A stretch of DNA of 64,000 nucleotides from Zhongshania marina (lineage in GTDB: Bacteria; Pseudomonadota; Gammaproteobacteria; Pseudomonadales; Spongiibacteraceae). Under the pieces are notes generated by a model. That model searched no databases. It was not told where the DNA came from and saw only the letters and a program-made list of their open reading frames with translations. The stretch lies in contig NZ_PQGG01000024.1 of the NCBI RefSeq assembly GCF_002915595.1, positions 1 to 64,000 on the forward strand, written 5' to 3'. Of this stretch, positions 44,760-53,593 are shown piece by piece (the stretch's first letter is position 1; each line of letters starts with the position of its first letter). The translations under genes were made by a program, and so were the position numbers.

Positions 44760-47201
44760 ATGATCTCAAACCAATCACTTTTACGCATGACGGCCCTAGC
44801 CTCAGCATTACTGGCGGCCCTACCGGCGACGGCGCAAAGTAGCGCGGGCCGACAGCTCGAAGAGGTGGTGGTGACCGCCCAGCGCCGTTCCGAGAGCATG
44901 CAGGATGTACCGGTTGCGGTAACAGCGGCGACCTCTGAAGACATGGCGATGGCGCAGGTAGATAGCATCGGCAATATTCAGGCGATTTCCCCCAGTATTA
45001 AATTCGACGTCACAAACTCGGCGGCCAACAGCGCCAATATCTTTATTCGCGGTATTGGTACCGTGGGAAATAACCGCAGTTTTGAAGGTGCGGTCGGTGT
45101 GTTTTTTGACGGTGTTTATCGCACCCGCGCTGGTCAAGCCATGCAGAACTGGCTAGACATTGAAAGCCTACAAGCATTGCGCGGCCCGCAGGGCACTCTG
45201 TTTGGTAAGAACACCTCTGCCGGTGCCTTAATTATTAATTCTACCGCCCCGAGCTTAGATGTTGTTGAGGGCAATTATGAATTGTCGGTGGGTAATTACG
45301 GCAAGCAAATGGTGCGCGGTGCATTGAACACGCCGCTTAGCGATACAACGGCGCTGCGTGTTGCCGGTCTGTGGGGCAGCAAAGACGGCTTTATTGAAGA
45401 TCCCAATGGCGGGCAGTATAACGACAGCGCGCCCCGCGCCCTGAAAAGCCAACTGCTATTTGAACCCAGCGATACTTTCAGTTTGCGAGTGATTGCCGAT
45501 TGGTCTCAAGAAGAGGCGAATTGCTGCTACGGACAAGTTGATGTGGTTGACGGCCCCATGCAGGGCTATATCGATCAACTGACAATGGATCGCGGATTAA
45601 AAACGCCGTCCAATAAGTTTGAAGATTATGAGCAGGTCTTGAGTAATGACACCGATCAGAGCGTTGAAGACAAAGGCCTGCAAGTAAACGCGACGTGGCA
45701 ACTAGCCTCTGGTTTGCAGCTCACCTCGGTTACCTCTTATCGCGAGTGGAGCATCGAGCAAATTGGTATGGATGCTGATTTTAGCGGCGCCAATATTTTA
45801 GGTATTAACGAGTCGCTATCGACTGAGGTCTTCTCGCAAGAATTTACCCTCTCCGGCGAGTTCCAAGATTTCGGCCCCTTTAAATACGCCGACTATGTGC
45901 TGGGTGTGTACTACGCCGACGAAGATATCAATGCTGACCACCAGCTAGTGTGGGGCGATCAGGCAACGGAATACGTCACCATTTATGCGCCAGCAGGTTT
46001 GGGTGTGCCGGTAGATTTGATGTTGGCCGCCAGCAATTTAACTGGCTTTTTGCAGGGCTTGGGTATTCCGGTTGACGCCCTGCCTTTGGCACAGCCCGGT
46101 TTAATCAGCGATATTAATATGCAGGGCACGGGTAAATCTTATGCAGCATTTATGCATTGGAATTTTGATTTAACAGATTCTTTGAGCATGACCGCCGGTG
46201 TACGTTACTCCAAAGATGAAAAAACCGGCATGATGCGCCGCCGCTTCTTTACCGCCAACCCGCTTGAACCATTCCGCTTGCTGGGTGCGCAACCCGGCCC
46301 AGAATACGATGACGAATACACCGACTCTGCGGTCAGCGGTCAGTTCGCCCTGCAGTATCAAATCAACGATGACGCAATGGCGTATTTATCTTATAGCTTG
46401 GGTTATAAGTCTGGGGGCGTGAATTTAGACAACCAAGCAGCGGGCAGCGTGGGTGACAATCCCAGCGAACCGACCTGTGGCGTGCCTAGCACCAGCGGCA
46501 CGATTGGCGACTGCACGCCGAATAGCCCCAACTACGAATCTGAATTTATAAAAGGCTATGAATTAGGTTTGAAAACCGATTACTTCGGCGGCCGCGCGCG
46601 GAGCAACTTCGCATTGTTTTACAACGATCTAACCGACCTGCAAGTGGCTAATTTCGACGGCTTGGCATTTAGCATTTTGAATGCCCCCGAAGCAGAAGCC
46701 TACGGTGCCGAAATGGAAAACCAGCTTGTGCTAACTGATGCGCTGACTCTAGGCTTTGATGTGACCTGGTTGCCAGAGGCGCGCTTTGGCGAGTCTGAGG
46801 CCTTAACAGAAGAGGCGCTAGGCACACCGGCTTCGCTGTCGGGCCGCGATTTTGCGCAGGCCCCAGAATTTGTTGGTAATTTATCCTTAAGTTTGGATCA
46901 GCCAATTACCAACAACCTGGCATTGCGTGGTCGTATTGCTGCTTATTATTCTGGCGAGCAGTTTACAAACCCCGCCAATAATCAAAAGCGCGATGCGCAA
47001 ACCGAATACGCCGTCACCATCGGCTTAGAGTCTGCGACCACCGGCTTGTCGGTAAATCTTTGGTGTCAGAACTGCACCGACGAGCGCTATGTTACTCAGC
47101 ACTTTAATTCGCCGCTGCAAAATGTGGGCGACGATTATGACTACAACGGCTATGTGTCGGCACCACGCACTTACGGAGTTACCCTGCGCGGTGCATTTTA
47201 A
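44760..47201 (+). CDS. TonB-dependent outer-membrane receptor B
   Basis: An 813-residue paralogue of the preceding receptor. Signal peptide ALASALLAALPATAQS is followed by EEVVVTAQRR. The plug domain is nearly the same as in receptor A (IFIRGIGTVGNN, GVYRTRAGQAMQNWLD, LRGPQGTLFGKNTSAGAL), while the extracellular loops and barrel differ more. DNA in the plug differs at many third positions, so the copies are old. The barrel ends in YGVTLRGAF. The longer length comes from loop insertions near residues 400-440. It may bind a related but different substrate. GGAG is near the start. Confidence 0.93.
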   Translation: MISNQSLLRMTALASALLAALPATAQSSAGRQLEEVVVTAQRRSESMQDVPVAVTAATSEDMAMAQVDSIGNIQAISPSIKFDVTNSAANSANIFIRGIGTVGNNRSFEGAVGVFFDGVYRTRAGQAMQNWLDIESLQALRGPQGTLFGKNTSAGALIINSTAPSLDVVEGNYELSVGNYGKQMVRGALNTPLSDTTALRVAGLWGSKDGFIEDPNGGQYNDSAPRALKSQLLFEPSDTFSLRVIADWSQEEANCCYGQVDVVDGPMQGYIDQLTMDRGLKTPSNKFEDYEQVLSNDTDQSVEDKGLQVNATWQLASGLQLTSVTSYREWSIEQIGMDADFSGANILGINESLSTEVFSQEFTLSGEFQDFGPFKYADYVLGVYYADEDINADHQLVWGDQATEYVTIYAPAGLGVPVDLMLAASNLTGFLQGLGIPVDALPLAQPGLISDINMQGTGKSYAAFMHWNFDLTDSLSMTAGVRYSKDEKTGMMRRRFFTANPLEPFRLLGAQPGPEYDDEYTDSAVSGQFALQYQINDDAMAYLSYSLGYKSGGVNLDNQAAGSVGDNPSEPTCGVPSTSGTIGDCTPNSPNYESEFIKGYELGLKTDYFGGRARSNFALFYNDLTDLQVANFDGLAFSILNAPEAEAYGAEMENQLVLTDALTLGFDVTWLPEARFGESEALTEEALGTPASLSGRDFAQAPEFVGNLSLSLDQPITNNLALRGRIAAYYSGEQFTNPANNQKRDAQTEYAVTIGLESATTGLSVNLWCQNCTDERYVTQHFNSPLQNVGDDYDYNGYVSAPRTYGVTLRGAF

Positions 47202-47369
47202 GCCGTAGTTAAATCGAAATTAACAGGTCGCGGCAGTTTTGCTTTGCAGCTAAACGTGCCGCCGATCAGCACCGCCGATGTTTTCGCGCATTGGCGTTTA
47301 TCACTAAATTCTCAGTATCTTCACAGCGACTTTCCATCATACCGAACTGAAAAATTGTAAGGATTCATT

Positions 47370-48542
47370 ATGCTGCCACGTCATTTTACCGAAGACCAAA
47401 TTATGTTTCGGGACGCTTACCGTAAATTCTTAGACAAGGAAATTGCGCCTAATGTTGAGCGTTGGCGGGAGCAGGGCATCGTCGATCGCGAGGCCTATAC
47501 CAAAGCTGGCGAGCAAGGTTTTTTGATGATTTGGCCAGAGGAAAAATACGGCGGCATGGGCGATGAAGATTTTCGCTTTGAGCAAATCATTATGGAAGAA
47601 ACCGCCAATGTATATGCCGGAGACTGGACTAATACGCTGCACAGTCGCCTTGTTGGGCCCTATCTTTCGCGTTTTGGCAATGAGGAGCAGAAGCAACGCT
47701 TTTTACCAAAATGCGTTACGGGTGAATGCATATTAGCGGTTGCGATGACCGAGCCAGATGCCGGCTCTGATTTGGCGGGCATGCGTGCTACCGCAAAAGA
47801 TATGGGTGATTACTGGCTGTTAAATGGGGCTAAAACCTATATCAGTAACGGTATTAACGCCGACCTTGTCATTGTTGCCGCCAAAACTGATCCGGAAAAT
47901 AATCCCCATGCGGTGGGTCTATTTTTAGTAGAGCGGGGTATGGAAGGATTTGAGCGCGGCCGCAATTTGAAAAAAATGGGCATGAAAGCGCAGGACACCG
48001 CCGAGATGTTTTTTACCGATGTAAAAGTACCTAAGAACAATGTTCTAGGCGACCCGCACAAAGGCTTTATTTACTTAATGCAGGGCTTGGCTGAGGAGCG
48101 TTTGATTGGCGCCTGCGGTTTTATTTCTACAGCGCAAAAAGCCTTTGAAGTGACGCGGGAATTTGTAATGGAGCGCAAGGCCTTTGGCAAACCGCTGTCT
48201 GGATTTCAAAATACTCAGTTTAAATTGGCAGATTTACGCACCGAAATCGACGTAGCACAGGCCTATGTTGACGCCTGCGTTGCCGCGTATAACGACGGCA
48301 AACTCACCGCCGAAGACGCCGCGAAAGCAAAGCTATATACCAGTGAAGTACTGGGCCGCATGGTAGATGAAGGCGTTCAGCTACACGGCGGTGCCGGTTA
48401 TATGGATGAGTATCCGATCTCTCGCATGTATACCGATGCACGCATTACACGAATTTTTGCAGGCACCTCAGAAATTATGAAATTAATTATTTCTCGAGAA
48501 ATTTTCTCGGAAAGCTTTCTGACTTACATCGACCGCAACTAA
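47370..48542 (+). CDS. Acyl-CoA dehydrogenase
   Basis: A 390-residue flavoprotein with a standard fold. It opens LPRHFTEDQIMFRDAYRKFLDKEI, has VAMTEPDAGSDLAGMRATA (FAD/substrate loop), LLNGAKTYISNGI, ERKAFGKPLSGFQNTQFKLADL and VQLHGGAGYMDEYPI. The C-terminal ARITRIFAGTSEIMKLIISREI is typical of long- or medium-chain acyl-CoA dehydrogenases. It should introduce the 2,3 double bond into an acyl-CoA. It is followed 17 bp later by an enoyl-CoA hydratase gene, the next step. AAGGA lies upstream of ATG 47370. Confidence 0.92.
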   Translation: MLPRHFTEDQIMFRDAYRKFLDKEIAPNVERWREQGIVDREAYTKAGEQGFLMIWPEEKYGGMGDEDFRFEQIIMEETANVYAGDWTNTLHSRLVGPYLSRFGNEEQKQRFLPKCVTGECILAVAMTEPDAGSDLAGMRATAKDMGDYWLLNGAKTYISNGINADLVIVAAKTDPENNPHAVGLFLVERGMEGFERGRNLKKMGMKAQDTAEMFFTDVKVPKNNVLGDPHKGFIYLMQGLAEERLIGACGFISTAQKAFEVTREFVMERKAFGKPLSGFQNTQFKLADLRTEIDVAQAYVDACVAAYNDGKLTAEDAAKAKLYTSEVLGRMVDEGVQLHGGAGYMDEYPISRMYTDARITRIFAGTSEIMKLIISREIFSESFLTYIDRN

Positions 48543-48559
48543 AACTGGAGAGTATAAAA

Positions 48560-49339
48560 ATGTCCTATGAATGTTTAAGTTTCTCCGTTGATGGCGCGGT
48601 TGCGCTCATCAAATTTAATCGTCCGGCGTCTTTAAATGCCTTTAATGCGCAGCTGCGGGCAGAATTGCTCAGCGCTTTAAATGCGGTAGACGCGGACGAT
48701 GCAATTCGCGCGGTGGTACTGGGTGCCGAGGGGCGAATGTTTTCCTCCGGCGCAGATTTAGCTGAGGGCTTGGGCGGCGCGGAAACGATTGAACAGCAAA
48801 TCCTTCAAGAATATGCTCCCGTACTTGAAAAAATTAGCTATTTGAATAAGCCAATAATTGCTGCGGTATCTGGTGGCATGGCGGGTATTGGTGGTGCTTT
48901 TGCGATGGCCTGCGATTTGATGGTGATGGCAGACGACGCGTATTTGCTATTGGCCTTTACCAATATTGCCCTGGTGCCGGATGGCGGTGTGAGCTGGCAA
49001 TTGCTGCGACGCATGGGTTATTCCCGCGCATTTCAAGCCATTGTTGAGGGTGCGCGGCTCAGCGCCCAAGAGTGTGTGGACGCCGGCATTGCCAGTAAAT
49101 TAGCACCCGCTGATCAGGTCGATGACGTGGCACTGCAATGGGCGGCGGCGCTGTCTGAGCGGGCACCGATTGCGCTGCGCGAGACCAAGAAAATACTTCG
49201 CCAGGCACTCGATGTCAGTTATATGGAAACCGTTGCGCTGGAAGCCAAGGCGCAGAATATCTGTGTTGCCACTCAAGATGCGCAGGAAGCCGTAAAAGCG
49301 TTTATGGAAAAACGTCCTGCGGTATTTGTTGGCAAATAA
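48560..49339 (+). CDS. Enoyl-CoA hydratase/isomerase family protein
   Basis: A 259-residue crotonase-fold protein. The oxyanion-hole motifs are FSSGADLAEGLG and GGMAGIGGAFAMACDLMVMAD. The catalytic Glu positions in the standard hydratase are less clear in this sequence, with LVPDGGVSWQLLRRMG in the expected region, where Asp replaces Glu, so isomerase or another reaction is possible. It lies 17 bp after the acyl-CoA dehydrogenase with GGAG upstream. It is followed by a weak hairpin at 49364-49379. Confidence 0.9.
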   Translation: MSYECLSFSVDGAVALIKFNRPASLNAFNAQLRAELLSALNAVDADDAIRAVVLGAEGRMFSSGADLAEGLGGAETIEQQILQEYAPVLEKISYLNKPIIAAVSGGMAGIGGAFAMACDLMVMADDAYLLLAFTNIALVPDGGVSWQLLRRMGYSRAFQAIVEGARLSAQECVDAGIASKLAPADQVDDVALQWAAALSERAPIALRETKKILRQALDVSYMETVALEAKAQNICVATQDAQEAVKAFMEKRPAVFVGK

Positions 49340-49363
49340 TATCTCTGTCTAGGCTTACGGCCG

Positions 49364-49379
49364 GCTGACTTTAGTCAGC
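49364..49379 (+). terminator. Weak hairpin after enoyl-CoA hydratase gene
   Basis: GCTGAC at 49364-49369 and GTCAGC at 49374-49379 with a TTTA loop, followed by ATTTGTC. It may end the acyl-CoA dehydrogenase-hydratase transcript. Confidence 0.5.
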
Positions 49380-49503
49380 ATTTGTCACTGTATGTTGGGA
49401 CAAGTGCTGGCATCCCCGTTCAATATTCCTCTGCTCTAACATGGCTAAATGATCCGCTACAAAGTTTGTTAATAATAAGTTTGCTGTTGTTCGGGAGAGT
49501 TTC

Positions 49504-51511
49504 ATGGGAAGGGAATATCAGTGGCTACTAAGTGTCAGTCTCGTACTAAGTTTGGCGGCTTGCGGTGGCGGCGGTAGTTCTTCTGCGGCGAATCCAGCTT
49601 CTGCGCCAGAGTCGGGAAGTAACACGGAAACCGACACTAGCAACAATAGTGGGGAGCAAGTGTTGCTGCACAGCAGTCGCGGTGGTCACGCCTGGGCTGA
49701 ATTCTGTGACGGCAAGCCAGATAATTCGCCGCTACTACCGCACACTTCACGCCAAGGGCGCGCTGATCGGTCGCGGCCAAGGTCAGCCAGAGACCGCGCA
49801 TATGTTTAGCGGGCAAACCACCGAGTACGCTAATTTTACTGACCCTACGAGCATCTCCGGTAGTGGTTCTTTGTTTACGATTACCGCCGATGCTTACAAT
49901 AATCTTTGGCAAACATGGACGGGCTATATTGCCGCGCCGCAGTTGCCAGCGCGCCCAGCGAATTACGATTACTTGATTTCGCAGCGCTACGGTTCGGCCC
50001 TGCCTCTTGAGCGCAATCCTTATCCGCTACCCGGTGAAGATCCCAATCAGACTAACGGCGGCAGCGGTCAGTTGCCGGTGGCGTTTACCCAGCTACGTGA
50101 AGCAGATGGAAATTGGACTGGTCAGATTGGCGTTAAGCTGTGTTCGTTTTGTCACGACGGCCAGCTATCTACCGCGAGCGCGGGCCAGCAAGCGCCGGTC
50201 TTTGGCGGCGCGGGCACCATTGGTGATTTCACCGTGGCATTTCGGGATTTTGCCGCTGCAGGTTTAAGCCCGACCTTTGGTATTTTAGGTGGGCCGCTAA
50301 CCATTGCGCCAAACCGTGGCACCGGTGCTATCGATCAATTCCAAATTGGATTTTTGGTATTTAATGGCGGCAATCCAGAAGAGTTTACCAACGACAAAAT
50401 TTTATTTAGTCAGGCTATCGGTAACATCAAAAGTCCGCCGTGGTGGAATATGGGGCACCGCGTACAGAAGTTTCACGGCGCGGTGTTGCCAATGGATTCT
50501 TCAAGAATTGATATGGCGGCCTATTACCCACTGGCCATAAATGATGATCCCGTCGCTTGGGTAGATGAGGCCTCTTACCCATTCCAAATTTGGGCGGAAT
50601 CGCTAAAAGCGCCTGCATACCCGGGGCCGGTGAATCAGTCATTGGCAGAGCAGGGCGCAATTTTATTCCACAATAAAAACTTGTGGGCGGCGAGTTTGAA
50701 TAACCCTGTGCCGCAGCCAGATGAATTGGGTAATGGCAGTTGTGCGAGTTGTCATGGCGTCTATTCGCCACGTTACGCAAACGATCCCAGCTTTTTAGCT
50801 GATCCGCGTATGGCGGGTATTGCCGCAAATTTAGTGTCGATGGACGTGATTCGCACCGACTCTGTTTACGCGGATGCGCAGCAAAGTCTTCGCAATGCCG
50901 ACGGCTCCCCCAATGTGGGAATTGAGTACAACCCATTTTTGGAATGCGGGATTGGCGACTTTGGTGATACCCCGAATAATGAATCGGTAATGCTGGCGCC
51001 ACCGCTGTTTGGTACATGGGCCTCGGCGCCGTATTTTCATAATGCCTCGGTGCCAAATTTGTGGGGTGTGCTAGACCCTAATAACGAGCGGCCGAATATT
51101 TGGTTGCGTCAATCTACGCCGGCACCAGAAGGGATGGAGGGGCGTGTTGTGATGGGCTTCGACACCGATATCAACCGCGCCTACGACCACGAAAAAATGG
51201 GTTGGAAATATACCGAGCTTGATTGTGTAAGCGGCTTTCCTGCAACGCAGCCATTGCTGAACTGCAATCCTATCGATCCTTCATTACCCAGTCTTCAAGA
51301 TGTCTTGGGCGCGATATACACGGAAGTGGCTCTGCTGTGGAATTTGCCCATAGACGAGCTGGCCAGTATTCCCCTTGTTGATCAGCAGATAGAGGCGCGC
51401 AAAGTCTACAATACCAATATCTATTCGCAGGGTAATCAGGGGCATGATTTCACGGTGGTACTCACGGATGCGGAAAGACGCGCTATTATTGAGTACTTGA
51501 AGACACTTTAA
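49504..51511 (+). pseudogene. RoxA/RoxB-like dihaem cytochrome lipoprotein, frameshifted
   Basis: Translation from ATG 49504 gives a signal with lipobox LAAC, then GGGG and SRGGHAWAEFCDGKPDNSP. From about 49732 the homologous frame is shifted by one base: YYRTLHAKGALIGRGQ and all the rest continue in the other frame to 51511. Removing one base (the C at 49732 is a candidate) would restore a 668-residue protein. It has two haem c motifs, CSFCH (50141) and CASCH (50741), 200 residues apart, the spacing I recall for rubber oxygenase RoxA. It ends GHDFTVVLTDAERRAIIEYLKTL-like. Either a pseudogene or a sequencing error. The RoxA link is by motif only. Confidence 0.78.
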
Positions 51512-51619
51512 CGCCCTGCGTGCCAGACTTGGCATGTGCGGATAATCAGCGGCCTCTACGAACACAGGGGCCGGCTTAGCAGCTGTTAGGCTGCCAATAA
51601 AATAAACTAATAAAACGCC

Positions 51620-52123
51620 ATGACTGATCTTCGTTTAATACTAATTAGCATCATATTATTTTTCTCTGCGGGCGCGGCGGTGGCTGTGACGGCGGGAGAT
51701 AAAGCCCCTGAGTTTAGCCGCGTAGATATGCTAGATGGTCAACGCCACAACTTGGCGGACTACGCGGGCAAGGTGGTGTACGTTGATTTTTGGGCCTCTT
51801 GGTGCGGCCCCTGTCGGCAGTCGTTGCCAAGTTTAGAGGCGCTTTATAAAGAGCTGGGCGAGCGCGGTTTTGCCGTGCTAGCTATTAACGTAGATGCCTA
51901 CAGCCAAGACGCCAGCAGCTTTTTAAAAGCCTACCCAGTGACTTACCCCGTGCTTCGCGATCCTGACAATAGCTTGCCCGCCGCCTTTGGCGTGAAAGGT
52001 ATGCCGACCGCATTTTTACTAGACAAAAAGGGGCTGGTGCATCGTGTGCACGAGGGCTTTCGCCCCGGCGATGCCGAGCGCTTGCGCAAAGAAGTGCTGG
52101 CACTCTTAGCAGAGGAATCTTGA
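51620..52123 (+). CDS. TlpA-like periplasmic thioredoxin
   Basis: A 167-residue exported thioredoxin-fold protein. Signal peptide LILISIILFFSAGAAVAV is followed by GDKAPEFSRVDMLDG and the redox motif WASWCGPC with Cys62 and Cys65. The cis-proline is in GMPTAFLLDK. This is the TlpA/ResA/peroxiredoxin-like group that handles disulfides in the periplasm, often for c-type cytochromes or Cys-rich proteins. Its stop is 1 bp before the ATG of a DUF4266 gene that encodes a C-terminal CGCN, a possible partner. It starts a four-gene operon with DUF4266, DUF3570 and ApbE genes. Confidence 0.9.
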   Translation: MTDLRLILISIILFFSAGAAVAVTAGDKAPEFSRVDMLDGQRHNLADYAGKVVYVDFWASWCGPCRQSLPSLEALYKELGERGFAVLAINVDAYSQDASSFLKAYPVTYPVLRDPDNSLPAAFGVKGMPTAFLLDKKGLVHRVHEGFRPGDAERLRKEVLALLAEES

Positions 52124-52124
52124 T

Positions 52125-52337
52125 ATGCGTCTAGTTTTGATACTGCTTGGTTTATCGGGCTTAGCTGCGTGCGCGGTGGAGCCGGTGGAAGCCTGGGAGC
52201 GGGATTTTCTGGCGCGGCCAGAAATGGCTTGGGACCCAGATGCGCTGGGTAGTTCCTATCGCAACCATGTGCATTTTAGTAAAGAAGCCAGCAATGGCGG
52301 CGCCTCCGCTGGTGGCGGCGGCTGCGGTTGTAATTGA
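52125..52337 (+). CDS. DUF4266 small lipoprotein with C-terminal Cys-Gly-Cys
   Basis: A 70-residue lipoprotein. The signal ends at LAAC with Cys16. The middle has VEAWERDFLARPEMAWDPDALGSSYRNHVHFSKE, matching DUF4266. The C-terminus is a glycine-rich tail ending GGGGCGCN. The two cysteines, Cys67 and Cys69, could bind metal, form disulfides or be the target of the neighbouring thioredoxin. No function is known. It overlaps no gene but lies 1 bp after the TlpA stop and 11 bp before the DUF3570 start. Confidence 0.82.
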   Translation: MRLVLILLGLSGLAACAVEPVEAWERDFLARPEMAWDPDALGSSYRNHVHFSKEASNGGASAGGGGCGCN

Positions 52338-52348
52338 AGGGCGGTGAT

Positions 52349-53548
52349 ATGAGTCAAAACTTAAAAAATAAACGCGCTCTTACCGCATTAACCAGCGCAG
52401 CATTGGCTATTCCTGGTATGAGCACTTCAGTTCAGGCCGCTTCAGTGCTGACCGAAACCGTGGTGCAGTACAAGGCCTCGGCCTATCGCGAAGCAGATTT
52501 AGACAGCAGCAGACTTTCCGGCGGCTCCCTTGAGCGCTACGAGATCGACACCCAACAAGTTCGAGCGCAAATGCCGCTGGGCGAGAAAACTGACGCCAGT
52601 ATCGAGTTTATGTATGAAACCATGAGTGGTGCCTCGCCGTGGTTTATTCTGCCGGGGCAAGATGGGCCGGTGCAGGTAATGAGCGGCGCCACCATTCACG
52701 AAGAACGCAAAGACCTACAGGCTAAGGTTAATCATCTGCTCAACGACAAAACCGTAATTTCGTTGATTGCCGGCGTGTCGGATGAAAAAGATTATTTCGC
52801 GGTAAATGCGGGGGTAGAGGCGCTCTATGAAATCCCCGATACCCAGCTCACCCTAACGGCTGGCCTAGGCTATAGTGACGACGAGTTAGAGCCGACCGAC
52901 GGCACTATATTGCCAGACCGCATTGAGCGCGCTACCAGAGACAGTACCACGGCCTTTGTCGGACTGTCGCAAATCTTAAGCAAAACCACCGTGGTGCAGG
53001 GCAGTTTGACTTACAGCCTACAGAGGGGCTTTTTATCTGATCCCTACAAAAAAGTTTGGATAGATGATCAAGCCATTACCATTAACGATAGCCGGCCAGA
53101 CGACCGCAATCAGTTTGTCGCCCAAGCACGGCTGCGGCATTTTTTGCCGGACTTAAAAGCAGCCCTGCATTTGGACTATCGTTATTTTGAAGACGATTGG
53201 GAAGTTGCCTCTAGCACCATAGAGGCAGCGTGGTATCAAAACCTGCCCGGCGGTTGGGTGTTCACACCGTCGCTGCGTTACTACACTCAAAGCCAAGCTT
53301 TCTTCTATGCGCCGTATTTCTTTTCGGCGCGCAATGATGGTTTTGGCTCTGCGGATTATCGTTTGTCACCCTATGGGGCAATCAGTGTAAAACTACGCCT
53401 AGAGAAGCGTTGGCAACGTTTTGACCTGCATGCCGAGTGGGAAAGCTACGAAGCCAGCGCAGATTATTCTTTAGATTCCGTCGATGTAGAAAACCCTGCC
53501 CTGGTAGAATTTGATATTCTCTCCGTGGGACTTAACTGGCGACTCTAA
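52349..53548 (+). CDS. DUF3570 outer-membrane beta-barrel protein
   Basis: A 399-residue predicted outer-membrane protein. Signal peptide ALTALTSAALAIPGMSTSVQA is followed by alternating amphipathic strands throughout, with VVQYKASAYREAD and the closing LVEFDILSVGLNWRL, which are typical of DUF3570. ATG 52349 with AAGGGCGGTGAT upstream was used; a TTG 15 bases earlier is in frame but lacks support. DUF3570, DUF4266, a thioredoxin and ApbE together form a conserved-looking module. It may be a porin or anchor for redox proteins; function is unknown. Confidence 0.85.
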   Translation: MSQNLKNKRALTALTSAALAIPGMSTSVQAASVLTETVVQYKASAYREADLDSSRLSGGSLERYEIDTQQVRAQMPLGEKTDASIEFMYETMSGASPWFILPGQDGPVQVMSGATIHEERKDLQAKVNHLLNDKTVISLIAGVSDEKDYFAVNAGVEALYEIPDTQLTLTAGLGYSDDELEPTDGTILPDRIERATRDSTTAFVGLSQILSKTTVVQGSLTYSLQRGFLSDPYKKVWIDDQAITINDSRPDDRNQFVAQARLRHFLPDLKAALHLDYRYFEDDWEVASSTIEAAWYQNLPGGWVFTPSLRYYTQSQAFFYAPYFFSARNDGFGSADYRLSPYGAISVKLRLEKRWQRFDLHAEWESYEASADYSLDSVDVENPALVEFDILSVGLNWRL

Positions 53549-53593
53549 AATGCGCGCTGGCATGCTCCTTAAATTCTAACGGAGAGACAGCGC

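Noticed and set aside
49565-49740. Independent gene start at 49565 for the cytochrome frame
   Set aside because: The first 55 residues in that frame are not signal-like and have no homology, while the other frame encodes a clean lipoprotein signal; a frameshift explains both.
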